A DNA stretch of 64,000 bases from VAZQ01 sp963739385 (lineage in GTDB: Bacteria; Pseudomonadota; Alphaproteobacteria; Rhizobiales; Xanthobacteraceae), in NCBI GenBank assembly GCA_963739385.1, contig CAVUAI010000059.1:1-64000 (forward strand). The letters are read 5' to 3'. A program made the translations under genes and the position numbers. Position 1 is the first letter of the stretch. Each line of letters starts with the position of its first letter. Below, one piece after another: positions 25,464 through 37,385 of the stretch. The notes under the pieces are model-generated. The model saw nothing but the letters and a program-made list of their open reading frames with translations, made no database searches and had not been told where the DNA came from.

Positions 25464-25885
25464 GCCGGCGCCTCCTTCGATGTGACAGGCCGGTGACGAT
25501 GATCGCGCCGGACGAGAATGTCGGCAAGAGGCAAAGAAAACATCGCGACGCGATCCGACGCGATTACCGCAGCGTTCGACGAGCATCACGAATTCGTTAA
25601 TGGAATCATATTACTGCCCAATTGCGGTCAAGCACGCGTCAAGCTGGAATGCGAATGATCATCGCGTTGCCTCAGGGCCCGGTCTGCCTTCGACCGCCGG
25701 ATTCTCAGCCCCCCAGCCCCCCGGAGTTCGGGGTGGATCGGGCCCGCTCGCAAGCCAAAGTCCTCCACATGCGCTGAATGCTCGCCGGGCCGGTCGATGC
25801 CGGCCCGAGCATTGTTCAATGCGAGTTCAGGACAGGCCGGAAGATCTGGCACCTTCCGTCCGCTTTATCATTTGCTACGTTTTGT
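25464..25885. other. Intergenic region with a 14-bp bulged hairpin
   Basis: No gene found in these 422 bases. A hairpin has arms AATGCTC + GGGCCGG (25776-25782, 25786-25792) and CCGGCCC + GAGCATT (25799-25812), a 3-base bulge and a 6-base loop. It lies about 75 bases past the stop of the leftward DUF1223 gene and could be its terminator, though no T run follows on either side. The DUF2794 promoter is expected left of it. Confidence 0.5.
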
Positions 25886-26620
25886 TCAGTGGATGGCCGC
25901 GAGCGTGGCGCCGAGAATCGCCTTCGGTTTATCAGCCGTGCCGCCCTGCACCAGCACCGCGGCTTCATCGATGCCGTCGCCCTTGAGCGTCTGCATCGGC
26001 ACGTTCCACGAATTGGCCTTGCCGGTCCAATCGCCGAGCTTCACCCAGCGCCGCAGGACGTTGTGATAGGTGACGGTGCGTCCCTTGTTCTCGCCGCGGC
26101 CGATCGTGACGGTCGCGGCCTTGACCAGTCCGAACAGCCAAACCTCGCCGCGGCCCGCCGCTCCGTCGGGCACCGCGACCGTCAGCCGGCCGTCCTCGAG
26201 CGCAAACTTCACCGGCGGCAAATCCATCGCGCCGCCTTTGCGGCTCTTGGCGATGGCAAGCTCGATCGCATCCCTGTCGCTGCCGAGAACGTGCAGGCTG
26301 CCGTTGACCACCACCTGCGGCGTGTACACCTGGCCGTCACCGCGAACGTGCGCATAGGCTTTCTGCCGGGCGGTGTTGCGGGGATCTGCGAGCGTGTCCT
26401 TCCACCCGAGATAGTCCCAGTAATCGATGGGCACGGTGATGGGGACGAGCGAAGGATCCGCCGCCAGCTCGCCGAGCAGCTTGTCAGCCGCCGGACACGA
26501 CGAGCAACCCTGGCTGGTGAACAACTCCACGACGGCACGCGGCTCGGCCTGCGCAGATGAGCAGGGCGCCACAGAGGAGCAAACGGCGACAACGGCATAG
26601 GCCAGGCAAAAGCGCACCAT
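25886..26620 (-). CDS. DUF1223 secreted thioredoxin-like protein
   Basis: ATG 26620 (244 aa) has GGAAGG upstream and is preferred over 26638. The signal peptide (FCLAYAVVAVCSSVAPCSSA) ends near AQA-EP. The mature protein begins RAVVELFTSQGCSSCPAADK, a thioredoxin-type CxxC (Cys39, Cys42), and continues DYWDYLGWKDTLADPRNTAR, QVYTPQVVVNGSLHVLGSDR and VTYHNVLRRWVKLGDWTG, all typical of DUF1223. Periplasmic; probably redox-linked, but no substrate is known. It lies 121 bases downstream of acnA on the same strand. Confidence 0.88.
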   Translation of the reverse strand: MVRFCLAYAVVAVCSSVAPCSSAQAEPRAVVELFTSQGCSSCPAADKLLGELAADPSLVPITVPIDYWDYLGWKDTLADPRNTARQKAYAHVRGDGQVYTPQVVVNGSLHVLGSDRDAIELAIAKSRKGGAMDLPPVKFALEDGRLTVAVPDGAAGRGEVWLFGLVKAATVTIGRGENKGRTVTYHNVLRRWVKLGDWTGKANSWNVPMQTLKGDGIDEAAVLVQGGTADKPKAILGATLAAIH

Positions 26621-26741
26621 CACAACCTTCCGCCACAAATCGTCCGCCCAAGCCGGGCCGTTCGACCTCTCCGCCGCCGAGTCCTAACCCGGCGACGCGA
26701 TCACCCGCCACTCAATTCGAGGTGAGCCCGGACGGCGGCCC

Positions 26742-29522
<2,781 letters not shown>

Positions 29523-29818
29523 CGTGATCGTTTCCCATCCAACCGGGAGGGCCAGCGGCTCGACGGTAGGGGGTTACCGGAAGCGCTTCCTCGTCGTCGG
29601 TCGCGAGTTCCGCGCGGGTTGATAGTGAGCGCGGGACGATGGCTTATAGGGTCTTTTTTTGCGGCGTTCCAGAAAATCGACAATCGTCAATCACATGCAC
29701 ATGAAATCAGGGGTTTTCCGTTGCTGCCGCACGCGATAGAGGCAGCTGGCGGAGCCGGCCGGAGGGCCCGGTCGTGCCGCCGAGCGCCGACACCCAGACG
29801 CCTGCCCGGGGTCCCCTG

Positions 29819-30422
29819 ATGAGGCGGCTCAAGGCGCACGACGTGGCCTGCACTCGGGGGGGCCGCCGGGTCTTCAGCCGGGCTGACCTTTGCGGTCGGC
29901 GCCCGCGAGGCCTTGCTGGTGACCGGGCCCAATGGAGCGGGCAAGTCCACCCTTCTCCGGCTGGTCGCCGGCCTGGTGCGGCCGGAACAGGGACGGGTCG
30001 AATTTTCCGGCGGCGATCCGGAACTCACCCTCGGCGAACAGGCGCACTATCTCGGTCACCAGGATGCGCTGAAGCCGTCGCTGTCGGTGCGCGAGAACCT
30101 CGCCTTCTGGACGGATTTTCTCGGCGGCGGCGCGTCCAAGCGCGATCCCCTCGCCGCCGTCGGGCTGGGCGGACTCGCGCATCTGCCCGCGGCCTATCTG
30201 TCCGCCGGGCAGCGCCGCCGGCTTTCGCTCGCGCGGCTGATCGCCGTCGAGCGTCCGCTCTGGCTGCTCGATGAGCCGACCTCCGCGCTCGACGACGCCG
30301 GCCGAGCGGTTCTGACCGATCTCATGCGCGCGCACCTGGCCGGTGACGGACTGATCCTTGCCGCAACCCACGGCCCCATCGGACTCGACGAAGTCAGGGA
30401 ATTGAAGTTGCCTCCGGCATGA
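29819..30422 (+). pseudogene. ccmA: Heme exporter ATPase CcmA with a one-base frameshift
   Basis: CcmA is the ATPase of the CcmABCD complex that releases holo-CcmE during cytochrome c maturation. ATG 29819 reads MRRLKAHDVACTRGGRRVFS, the usual start, then an extra C near 29879 shifts the frame. The expected GLTFAVGAREALLVTGPNGA continues one frame over through Walker A GPNGAGKSTLLRLVAGLVRP, signature AYLSAGQRRRLSLARLIAVE and Walker B PLWLLDEPTSALDDAGRAV, to a TGA at 30420 that overlaps the ccmB start. As written only an internal TTG at 29913 could start the ATPase, losing its first strands. A sequencing error is possible. Confidence 0.85.
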
Positions 30423-31087
30423 CCGCCCTCTCCGCCCTTCTCCTGCGCGACCTGCGCCTCGCCGTGCGCGTCGGCGGCGGCGCCTTCATCGGCGTGTTGT
30501 TCTTTCTCATCGTGGTGACACTGGTACCGTTTGCCATCGGCCCCGACCTCGCACTGCTCGCGCGCATCGGGCCGGCGATTCTCTGGCTCGGGGCGCTGCT
30601 CGCAAACCTGCTCGCACTCGATCGTCTGGTCGCGATGGACCTCGAGGACGGCTCGCTCGACCTGATCCTGACGGCGCGTGCCCCGCTCGAACTGACGCTC
30701 GCCGCCAAAGCGATTGCCCATTGGCTCACGACCGGTCTGCCGCTCGTCGTTGCGGCCCCGCTCCTGGGCCTGCTTCTCAACCTCGGACCGGAGGCGACAG
30801 GCGCAGTTGCGCTCACCTTGCTGGCGGGCACGCCGGCACTGACCTTCATCGGGCTCATCGGCGCCGCGCTCACCGTCGCGCTGCGGCGCGGCGGATTGCT
30901 GCTTGCGGTCCTGGTCCTGCCCTTGACGGTTCCAGTGCTGATTTTCGGTGTTGCGGCTGCCAACGCGGCGATCACCGGACCGCTGCCGTTCGGTACTCCG
31001 TTCAGTATTCTCTGCGCGCTCACCTTGGCGAGCGTTGTGCTCGGTCCCTTCGCCGCGGCCGTTGCGCTGCGGCAGGCACTGGATTGA
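30419..31087 (+). CDS. ccmB: Heme exporter protein CcmB
   Basis: Integral membrane subunit of the CcmABCD complex. 222 residues with six hydrophobic helices, for example GGAFIGVLFFLIVVTLVPFA, IGPAILWLGALLANLLALDR, TGAVALTLLAGTPALTFIGL and GGLLLAVLVLPLTVPVLIFG. The family start ALLLRDLRLAVRVGG is present. It overlaps the ccmA stop (ATGA) and is followed after 116 bases by ccmC. Complete. Confidence 0.94.
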   Translation: MTALSALLLRDLRLAVRVGGGAFIGVLFFLIVVTLVPFAIGPDLALLARIGPAILWLGALLANLLALDRLVAMDLEDGSLDLILTARAPLELTLAAKAIAHWLTTGLPLVVAAPLLGLLLNLGPEATGAVALTLLAGTPALTFIGLIGAALTVALRRGGLLLAVLVLPLTVPVLIFGVAAANAAITGPLPFGTPFSILCALTLASVVLGPFAAAVALRQALD

Positions 31088-31203
31088 CGTCGGTGCGGGA
31101 GTGACGCGATCGTGAAAGCGCCGCCGCAGCCGGCCCGCCACATTGCCGTCGGAGGGGAGCACGACTAGGAACTCAACCCGGAGACTTACCCACGAGACTT
31201 GCA

Positions 31204-31938
31204 ATGACCCTGATCGATCTTGCCAATCCGTCCCGCTTCCTCGCACTCGTCGACCGGATATTGCCATGGCTCGCGGCGGCTACGGTGGTGGCCTTCGCGC
31301 TCGGGGCCAGCCAGGCGTATTTCGCGCCCGACGACTATCAGCAGGGGGCGACCGTGAAGATCATGTTCATTCACGTGCCGGCGGCATGGCTCGGCATCTT
31401 TGGCTGGGTGCTGATGAGCGCGGCCGCACTCGGCACACTGGTCTGGCGGCATCCGCTTGCCGACGTCGCGGCCAAGGCCGCCGCGCCGATCGGGGCCGCA
31501 TTCACGCTGATGTGCCTGATTACCGGCTCGCTGTGGGGGCGACCGATGTGGGGGACCTATTGGGTCTGGGACGCGCGGCTGACCTCGGTGCTGGTCCTGT
31601 TCCTGATGTATCTCGGAGTGATGGCACTGTGGCGGACGATCGACGACCCGACGCGGGCCGCGCGCGCGGCGGCGGTGCTGACCCTCGTCGGCGCGATCAA
31701 TATCCCGATCATCAAATTCTCGGTCGACTGGTGGAATACCCTGCACCAGCCGGCCTCGCTGCTCCGGCTGGGCGGACCGACCATCTATCCGACGATACTG
31801 GTGCCGCTGCTCGTCATGCTGGTCGCATTCACGCTGTTGTTCCTGACGCTGCATCTGGCCGCCATGCGCAACGAGATCATGCGGCGGCGCGTGCGCACCA
31901 TGTTGATCCTGCAGGCCGACGCCGCGGCCGGGTCGTGA
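31204..31938 (+). CDS. ccmC: Heme exporter / handling protein CcmC
   Basis: CcmC presents heme to CcmE in the periplasm. 244 residues, six helices. The tryptophan-rich WWD-like domain is WGRPMWGTYWVWD (111-123), and the two external heme-ligand His residues are His57 (MFIHVPAAW) and His181 (WNTLHQPAS). Followed two bases later by the short ccmD. Complete. Confidence 0.95.
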   Translation: MTLIDLANPSRFLALVDRILPWLAAATVVAFALGASQAYFAPDDYQQGATVKIMFIHVPAAWLGIFGWVLMSAAALGTLVWRHPLADVAAKAAAPIGAAFTLMCLITGSLWGRPMWGTYWVWDARLTSVLVLFLMYLGVMALWRTIDDPTRAARAAAVLTLVGAINIPIIKFSVDWWNTLHQPASLLRLGGPTIYPTILVPLLVMLVAFTLLFLTLHLAAMRNEIMRRRVRTMLILQADAAAGS

Positions 31939-31940
31939 CG

Positions 31941-32120
31941 ATGCATCTTGGTCCGCATGCCGCCTTCATCGTGGCCGCCTATGCTGCCGCGATCGCGATC
32001 GTGGCGGGGCTTGTCATGTGGATCGTGCTCGATCGCCGGCATTTGCTTCGCATGCTCGGCGATTTCGACGCGCAAGGCATCGCGCGGCGCTCAGAGCGCA
32101 GGAAGGGGGAAACGAAGTGA
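31941..32120 (+). CDS. ccmD: Heme exporter protein CcmD
   Basis: A 59-residue protein with one membrane helix (AAFIVAAYAAAIAIVAGLVM) followed by a basic cytoplasmic tail (DRRHLLRMLGDFDAQGI). The start MHLGPHAAFI is typical of CcmD, which stabilises CcmC with CcmE. Its TGA overlaps the GTG of ccmG. It is identified by size, single helix and position between ccmC and ccmG. Confidence 0.88.
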   Translation: MHLGPHAAFIVAAYAAAIAIVAGLVMWIVLDRRHLLRMLGDFDAQGIARRSERRKGETK

Positions 32121-32722
32121 GCGCGACCGACAAGGGCCCGATCGAACGGGACGCAGGGGGGTGGCGCCGCCGGATGATCGTGCTCCTCCCGCTGCTCGCC
32201 TTTCTCGCGCTGGCGGCGCTGTTCCTGCTGCGACTGGGCGCCGGCGATCCCTCGCGAATCCCGTCCGCCTTGATCGGACATCCCGCCCCCGCGACCGATC
32301 TGCCGCCACTTCCCGGCCTCGAGCGCGACGGCAAGACCGTGCCCGGCGTCGACAGCGCGGATTTCAACGGCGAGGTCACGGTGCTCAACGTGTGGGCCTC
32401 GTGGTGCGTACCGTGCCGCGACGAGGCTCCTTTGCTCATGAGCCTGGCGGCCGACCGGCGCATCCGCGTCGTCGGCATCAATTACAAGGACCAGGCCGAC
32501 AACGCGCGACGCTTTCTCGGCCGCTACGGCAATCCCTTCGTTGCCAACGGCGTCGACGGCAACGGCCGCGCGGCGATCGAATGGGGCGTTTACGGGGTGC
32601 CCGAGACCTTCATCGTCGGCCGCGACGGCCGCATCGCCTACAAGCTGATCGGCCCGATCACGCCGGACAATCTGGAGCGCGCCTTGAAGCCTTCGATCGA
32701 CAAGGCGCTGTCCACGCCGTGA
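32117..32722 (+). CDS. ccmG: Thiol:disulfide oxidoreductase CcmG/DsbE
   Basis: A membrane-anchored periplasmic thioredoxin that keeps apocytochrome c or CcmH reduced. GTG 32117 gives 201 residues: helix MIVLLPLLAFLALAALFLLR (20-39), then a thioredoxin domain with NVWASWCVPCRDEAPLLM (Cys97, Cys100), VVGINYKDQADNARRFLGRY and the cis-Pro loop YGVPETFIVGRDGRIAYKLI. The start overlaps the ccmD stop. In many genomes ccmH or cycHJKL follows; here the convergent yciB follows instead. Confidence 0.94.
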   Translation: MSATDKGPIERDAGGWRRRMIVLLPLLAFLALAALFLLRLGAGDPSRIPSALIGHPAPATDLPPLPGLERDGKTVPGVDSADFNGEVTVLNVWASWCVPCRDEAPLLMSLAADRRIRVVGINYKDQADNARRFLGRYGNPFVANGVDGNGRAAIEWGVYGVPETFIVGRDGRIAYKLIGPITPDNLERALKPSIDKALSTP

Positions 32723-32794
32723 TTGCGGCGACGTGCGATCCGGAAGTCATAGACGGGATTTGGTCCAGAGCGGACACTGCGATCTTGCCCGAAG

Positions 32795-32810
32795 GCCCGC
32801 TTTTGCGGGC
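32795..32810. terminator. Hairpin between convergent ccmG and yciB
   Basis: GCCCGC-TTTT-GCGGGC lies in the 101-base gap between the convergent ends of ccmG and yciB. It can fold from either strand, but only short T stretches flank it. Probably a weak bidirectional terminator. Confidence 0.5.
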
Positions 32811-32823
32811 ATGACCGTCTCGG

Positions 32824-33462
32824 CTATCCCTGCTCGGTCTTCTCCGGCGCGGCATATTTCGTCAACAGCGGATATTGCAGGGCCGCGAACAGGAAGGTGA
32901 GCGGCACAACGCCGAACACCTTGAAGCTGACCCACACGTCGGTTGTCTGCGTGCGCCAGACGATCTCGTTGAGGACCGCCAGCGCGAAGAAGAACAGCGC
33001 CCATCGCACGGTCAGCTTGCGCCAACCCTCGTCGGTGAGATGAAAGACCGAGTCAAAGACCATGCCGAGCAGCGGCTTGCCGAAGGCGAGCCCGCCGAGC
33101 AGCACCACCCCGAACAACAGGTAGATGATGGTCGGCTTGAGCTTGATGAACAGTTCGTCGTGCAGAACGAGCGTGAGCGAGCCGAAGACCAACACGATGA
33201 CTGCGGTCACCAGCGGCATGACGGGCAAATGCCGCGTAAGCGCGTAGGAAACCGCCAGCGCGACCACAATCGCGGCCATGAATACTGCGGTTGCGACGAA
33301 GATGCCAACGCGCTCACCCGACGCGATATCCGCCGGCAAAATCGGCGACACCAATGGCAGAAACAGCGCAGGCCGGGAGTTCGCCAGGAAGAACAGCACC
33401 AGCGGCCCGAGATCGAGCACGAGCTTGAGAGCAGGATTGAGCTGCGGTTTTTTCGTGTTCAT
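32824..33462 (-). CDS. yciB: Septation protein YciB / inner-membrane intracellular septation protein A
   Basis: 212 residues from ATG 33462 (MNTKKPQLNPALKLVLDLGP). At least five hydrophobic helices, with family runs PLVLFFLANSRP, VGIFVATAVFMAAIVVALAV, VIVLVFGSLTLVLHDELFIK, KPTIIYLLFGVVLLGGLAFG and WALFFFALAVLNEIVWRTQT. YciB proteins affect cell-envelope synthesis and septation; the mechanism is unclear. The open frame beyond 33462 is non-homologous. The ftsY gene lies 73 bases upstream on the same strand. Confidence 0.93.
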   Translation of the reverse strand: MNTKKPQLNPALKLVLDLGPLVLFFLANSRPALFLPLVSPILPADIASGERVGIFVATAVFMAAIVVALAVSYALTRHLPVMPLVTAVIVLVFGSLTLVLHDELFIKLKPTIIYLLFGVVLLGGLAFGKPLLGMVFDSVFHLTDEGWRKLTVRWALFFFALAVLNEIVWRTQTTDVWVSFKVFGVVPLTFLFAALQYPLLTKYAAPEKTEQG

Positions 33463-33535
33463 GCCGATTGATCCGATGTCGAGGCCCGTGAGGACCAGTC
33501 GTGTGCACCCGGCCGCCCGGACCCTCGCCGCTCGC

Positions 33536-34489
33536 TCATCCACCACCCGATGTTTGTTCCATGCCCGCGATTGCCCGGGCAAAATCCCTTGCCGAGAATG
33601 AAGCGAGGTCGTCGACCCCTTCTCCCACGCCGATGAAATGCACGGGCAGGCCGTATTTCGCCGCAACGGCGACCAGGATCCCGCCGCGCGCGGTGCCGTC
33701 GAGCTTGGTCATGATCAGCCCGGTGACCCCGGCGATGTTGCGAAACACTTCGACCTGCGAGAGCGCGTTCTGCCCGACCGTGGCGTCGAGCACCAGGAGA
33801 ACGGCGTGGGGCGCGGCCGCATCGACCTTTTTCATCACGCGTACGATCTTCTGCAGCTCCTCCATCAATACCGCCTTGTTCTGCAGACGGCCGGCGGTGT
33901 CGACAAGCAGCACGTCGATCCCTTCGCCGCGCGCCTCGGTGAGCGCATCGAAGGCGAGACCGGCGGGATCGGCGCCGGGCGGCCGCGCGATCACGGCAGC
34001 CCCGCTGCGGCCGCCCCAGATGCTGAGCTGGTCGATGGCGGCGGCGCGGAAGGTGTCGCCGGCCGCGAGCATGACCGAACGTCCCTCGGCACGGAACTTG
34101 GCCGCCAGCTTCCCGATGGTCGTGGTCTTGCCGGAGCCGTTAACGCCGACGACCAGGATAACGAACGGCTTCGCGCCGTCGAGCGCGAGCGGTTTGGCCA
34201 CCGGGGCAAGAACCTTCTCGACCTCGGTGGCGACGACCGTCTTCACCTCGTCGGGCGTGATCGATTTGTCATAGCGGCCGTCCCCGACGGCGGCGGCAAT
34301 TCTGGCCGCGCTGTCCAGGCCGAGATCGGCGCGGATCAGCACGTCCTCGATCTCGTCGAGGACAGCCTGGTCGAGCTTGCGCTTGGCGACGAGGTCGGCC
34401 ACCGCACCGCCGATCGATGCCGACGTGCGCTTGAGCCCGCCGCTGAGACGCTGCCACCAGCTTTCCTTGTCTGTCGGCTGATCGTTCAT
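33536..34489 (-). CDS. ftsY: Signal recognition particle receptor FtsY
   Basis: The membrane-targeting GTPase that docks SRP. 317 residues with a short N-terminal region, as in alphaproteobacteria, lacking the long acidic A domain of E. coli. NG domain: G1 VGVNGSGKTTTIGKLA (from residue 114), AGDTFRAAAIDQLSIW, DVLLVDTAGRLQNKAVLMEE, LDATVGQNALSQVEVF, LIMTKLDGTARGGILV and HFIGVGEGVDDLASFSARDF. Complete. The mtaB, dapF and yciB genes nearby share the strand, although a convergent-divergent pair (rluA-type gene, PPOX gene) intervenes. Confidence 0.97.
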   Translation of the reverse strand: MNDQPTDKESWWQRLSGGLKRTSASIGGAVADLVAKRKLDQAVLDEIEDVLIRADLGLDSAARIAAAVGDGRYDKSITPDEVKTVVATEVEKVLAPVAKPLALDGAKPFVILVVGVNGSGKTTTIGKLAAKFRAEGRSVMLAAGDTFRAAAIDQLSIWGGRSGAAVIARPPGADPAGLAFDALTEARGEGIDVLLVDTAGRLQNKAVLMEELQKIVRVMKKVDAAAPHAVLLVLDATVGQNALSQVEVFRNIAGVTGLIMTKLDGTARGGILVAVAAKYGLPVHFIGVGEGVDDLASFSARDFARAIAGMEQTSGGG

Positions 34490-34609
34490 ATGGTTCCGAT
34501 TGTTCGGTCAGACGGGCGCAACGAGACGGGGGGCGGTGGCTCGGTCATTCGTGGGTACCGCTCAGGAGCGCCGCCGTGATAGCGGTTTGGCCACAGCTTG
34601 GAAACGACC

Positions 34610-35425
34610 ATGACCCCGCAAGAGATAGTGGCTCGTCTGCTCTATCGCGATGGCCTGATGCTGGTCGTCGACAAGCCGGCGGGCTTCGCCGTTCACAAGG
34701 GACCCAAGGGCGGCGAGAGCCTGGAAGACTATTTCGATGCGCTGCGCTTCGGACTGCCGCGTCCCCCGGCGCTCGCGCACCGGCTCGACCGCGACACCTC
34801 CGGCTGCCTCGTGCTCGGTCGCCACCGCAAGGCACTGGCCGAACTCGGCCGGTTGTTCAAAAGCGGTCGCGTCGGGAAGACCTATTGGGCGGTGGTGGAA
34901 GGCGGACCGACACAGGACGAAGGCCGCATCGACCTGCCGCTCGGCCGCAAGGATGCAACTCGCGGCTGGTGGATGAAGCACGATCCCGAAGGCCAAGCCG
35001 CAACCACGACGTGGAGGGTACTCGGGCGAACAACGTCCGCGAACGCGCCCGCGGAAACGGGTTCGACCGCGCACCCCGTGCTCCAGGACGGCGAGCGCGC
35101 CGGCAGTCCAGCGGTCCGCGACCTCACCTGGCTGGCGCTCGAGCCGCTCACCGGCCGCACGCACCAGCTGCGGGTGCACTGCGCCGCCATGGGATGGCCG
35201 ATCGTGGGGGACAGCGTCTACGGCCGCGCCAACCGGGTCGACGGTCCGCGCCTGCATCTGCACGCGCGCGAGGTGGTCGTGCCGCTCTACAAGAACCGCG
35301 CGCCGATCCGCGTCAGCGCGCCGGTGCCATCGCAGATGCACGAGCGGTTGCGGGCTTGTGGATGGACGGCGATGACCGACGATCCGCCAGCGGCAATGCA
35401 ACCGCCTTGCACTGAACGCGGCTAA
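34610..35425 (+). CDS. RluA-family RNA pseudouridine synthase
   Basis: Isomerises uridine to pseudouridine in rRNA or tRNA. Family motifs: LMLVVDKPAGFAVHKGP, ALAHRLDRDTSGCLVLGRHR with catalytic Asp60, RVGKTYWAVVEGG, and LALEPLTGRTHQLRVHCAAM with WPIVGDSVYGRA. No S4 domain is present. 271 residues from ATG 34610 (GGAAA upstream); TTG 34598 is less likely. The target site cannot be told from sequence. Divergent from ftsY and convergent with the next gene. Confidence 0.9.
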   Translation: MTPQEIVARLLYRDGLMLVVDKPAGFAVHKGPKGGESLEDYFDALRFGLPRPPALAHRLDRDTSGCLVLGRHRKALAELGRLFKSGRVGKTYWAVVEGGPTQDEGRIDLPLGRKDATRGWWMKHDPEGQAATTTWRVLGRTTSANAPAETGSTAHPVLQDGERAGSPAVRDLTWLALEPLTGRTHQLRVHCAAMGWPIVGDSVYGRANRVDGPRLHLHAREVVVPLYKNRAPIRVSAPVPSQMHERLRACGWTAMTDDPPAAMQPPCTERG

Positions 35426-35438
35426 AGCACCGTCTGGC

Positions 35439-36071
35439 TCAATAGAGTGTCGCCTTCAGGCGCTCGGGCGCGCCACGGTCGTGAGCCTCGCCGCCGAGCT
35501 TGCCGTCGGTCAGCTCGGCGAGAATCATGCCGGAGCTCGGCAGGCTCTTGCGCTCCACCTGGCGCGACGCGTCCCACAGGTGCGAGCGCACGATCGCCTT
35601 GGCGCATTGATAGTAGATGCGATCGACCGAGACGATGAGCACCGCGCGCGGCGTCTTGCCGCTGACGATGAAGCTCTGGGTCAGCGCCGGGTCAGTCGAG
35701 ATCGCAGCGCGCCCGTTGACGCGGATGGTCTCGCCGCAGCCCGGAATCAGGAACAGCAAGGCAACCCGCGGGTCCTCAAGAATATTGCGCAAACTGTCGG
35801 TGCGGTTGTTGCCGAGCCGATCGGGTACGAGCAGCGTCCTCTCGTCATGCACGCGCACGAAGCCCGGCGCGTCGCCGCGCGGCGAACAATCGAGTCCGTC
35901 CGATCCGCTCGTCGCCAGCGCAAAGAACGGCGCCGCCTCGATGAAGGTCCGGTAATGCTGGGTGATACGGTCGGTTTCCTTGGCAAGCGACGGGCCATGG
36001 GGCCGGCCATAGATGCGTTCGAGCGCCTCGGCACTGGTGATGAGGTGATCGGGAGACAACAGTTCGCTCAT
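35439..36071 (-). CDS. PPOX-class FMN-binding protein (DR2398-like family)
   Basis: A split-barrel flavin-binding protein of the pyridoxamine-phosphate-oxidase fold. Runs typical of the family: FIEAAPFFALATSGSDGLDC, SPRGDAPGFVRVHDERTLLV, PDRLGNNRTDSLRNILEDPR, VALLFLIPGCGETIRVNGRA and VDRIYYQCAKAIVRSHLW. 210 residues. The reaction is unknown; homologues are annotated as pyridoxamine 5'-phosphate oxidase family but lack evidence of that activity. It ends 14 bases from the convergent pseudouridine synthase gene. Confidence 0.88.
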   Translation of the reverse strand: MSELLSPDHLITSAEALERIYGRPHGPSLAKETDRITQHYRTFIEAAPFFALATSGSDGLDCSPRGDAPGFVRVHDERTLLVPDRLGNNRTDSLRNILEDPRVALLFLIPGCGETIRVNGRAAISTDPALTQSFIVSGKTPRAVLIVSVDRIYYQCAKAIVRSHLWDASRQVERKSLPSSGMILAELTDGKLGGEAHDRGAPERLKATLY

Positions 36072-36113
36072 GGAATCGGTCCGGTTGGGTTGGCGACGCT
36101 AGCACATGGCCGG

Positions 36114-37385
36114 TCACGCGGCGAGAAGTTGGCGGCCATCGTGCCCGGTGACGGTGACATCGACGATCACACCGGGCTCGATCGGCGCCGCGAAGCGCAT
36201 CTGTGTGAAATGCTCGGTGCGGCCGAGATCATTGGATTCCACCAGCACCCGGTGCGTTACGCCGATTTGCGCGTCGAGGTGCCGGCGCAGCGCCGTCTCG
36301 CCCTTCGCGCGCAGCCGGCGGGCGCGATCCTTGACCAGGTCGCGCGGTACCTGCGGCATGCGTTCGGCCGGCGTCCCGGGCCGGGGCGAGAATGGAAACA
36401 CATGAAGGTGCGTGAGCCCGCAGTCGTCGACGAGATCGAGCGAGCGGGCGAACATGGCCTCACTCTCGGTCGGAAACCCTGCAATGATATCGCCGCCGAA
36501 AACGATGTCGGGCCGCAGTCGCCGCATCTGCGCGCAGAAAGCGATAGCGTCGGCGCGCAGGTGCCGCCGCTTCATCCGCTTGAGGATGAGATCGTCGCCG
36601 GCCTGCAGCGAGAGATGCAAATGCGGCATCAGACGTGCGTCATTGGCGAATGCATCGAGCAGGTCGTGGTCGGCCTCGACCGAATCGATCGACGACAGGC
36701 GCAGGCGCGCGAGCTCCGGCACGTGCTTCAAGATCTGTGTGACCAGCGTGCCGAGCCGGGGCGCGCCGGGAAGGCGCGCGCCATAGCTCGTGAGATCGAC
36801 GCCGGTAAGAACGACCTCGCGATAGCCCCGAGCGGCCAGCCGTCGCACCTGTGCGACCACCTCGCCCATGGCCACCGAACGCGAATTGCCGCGGCCATAC
36901 GGAATGATGCAGAACGTACAGCGGTGATCGCAACCGTTCTGCACCTGCACGAAGGCGCGCGCGCGGCCTTCGAGACCGTCGACCAGATGCGCCGCGGTCT
37001 CCTTCACCGCCATGATGTCGTTGACCGCGACCTTGTCCTCGGCCAGGAGATCCAACGAGGCGCGCGCAAGCGCGTCGCGATGCACGCGCCAGGCCTGCGC
37101 ACTCACTTTCTCTTCGTTGCCCAGCACCAATGCCACTTCGGGCATGTCGGCGAAGGTCTGGGGTTCGGTCTGCGCCGCGCAGCCCGTGACCACGATGCGG
37201 GAATCGGGACGCTCGCGCTTGAGCCGGCGGATGGTCTGGCGCGATTGTCGCACCGCCTCGGCCGTCACCGCGCAGGTGTTGACCACGACGGTGTCGGCAA
37301 GCCCCGCGGCCTGCGCCTGGCGGCGGATCACCTCCAACTCGTAGGCATTGAGCCGGCAGCCGAATGTGACGACGTCGACGCTCAT
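36114..37385 (-). CDS. mtaB: tRNA t6A37 methylthiotransferase MtaB
   Basis: A radical-SAM enzyme that converts t6A37 to ms2t6A37 in tRNA. N-terminal UPF0004 domain with cluster Cys10, Cys38 and Cys69 (VVTFGCRLNAYE, VVVNTCAVT, VVTGCAAQ). Radical-SAM motif QNGCDHRCTFCIIPYGRGN with Cys152, Cys156 and Cys159, then DIIAGFPTESEAMFARSLDL and HVFPFSPRPGTPAERMPQV, and a short TRAM-like end. 423 residues, complete. Its ATG overlaps the dapF stop by four bases, so the two are co-translated. Confidence 0.95.
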   Translation of the reverse strand: MSVDVVTFGCRLNAYELEVIRRQAQAAGLADTVVVNTCAVTAEAVRQSRQTIRRLKRERPDSRIVVTGCAAQTEPQTFADMPEVALVLGNEEKVSAQAWRVHRDALARASLDLLAEDKVAVNDIMAVKETAAHLVDGLEGRARAFVQVQNGCDHRCTFCIIPYGRGNSRSVAMGEVVAQVRRLAARGYREVVLTGVDLTSYGARLPGAPRLGTLVTQILKHVPELARLRLSSIDSVEADHDLLDAFANDARLMPHLHLSLQAGDDLILKRMKRRHLRADAIAFCAQMRRLRPDIVFGGDIIAGFPTESEAMFARSLDLVDDCGLTHLHVFPFSPRPGTPAERMPQVPRDLVKDRARRLRAKGETALRRHLDAQIGVTHRVLVESNDLGRTEHFTQMRFAAPIEPGVIVDVTVTGHDGRQLLAA

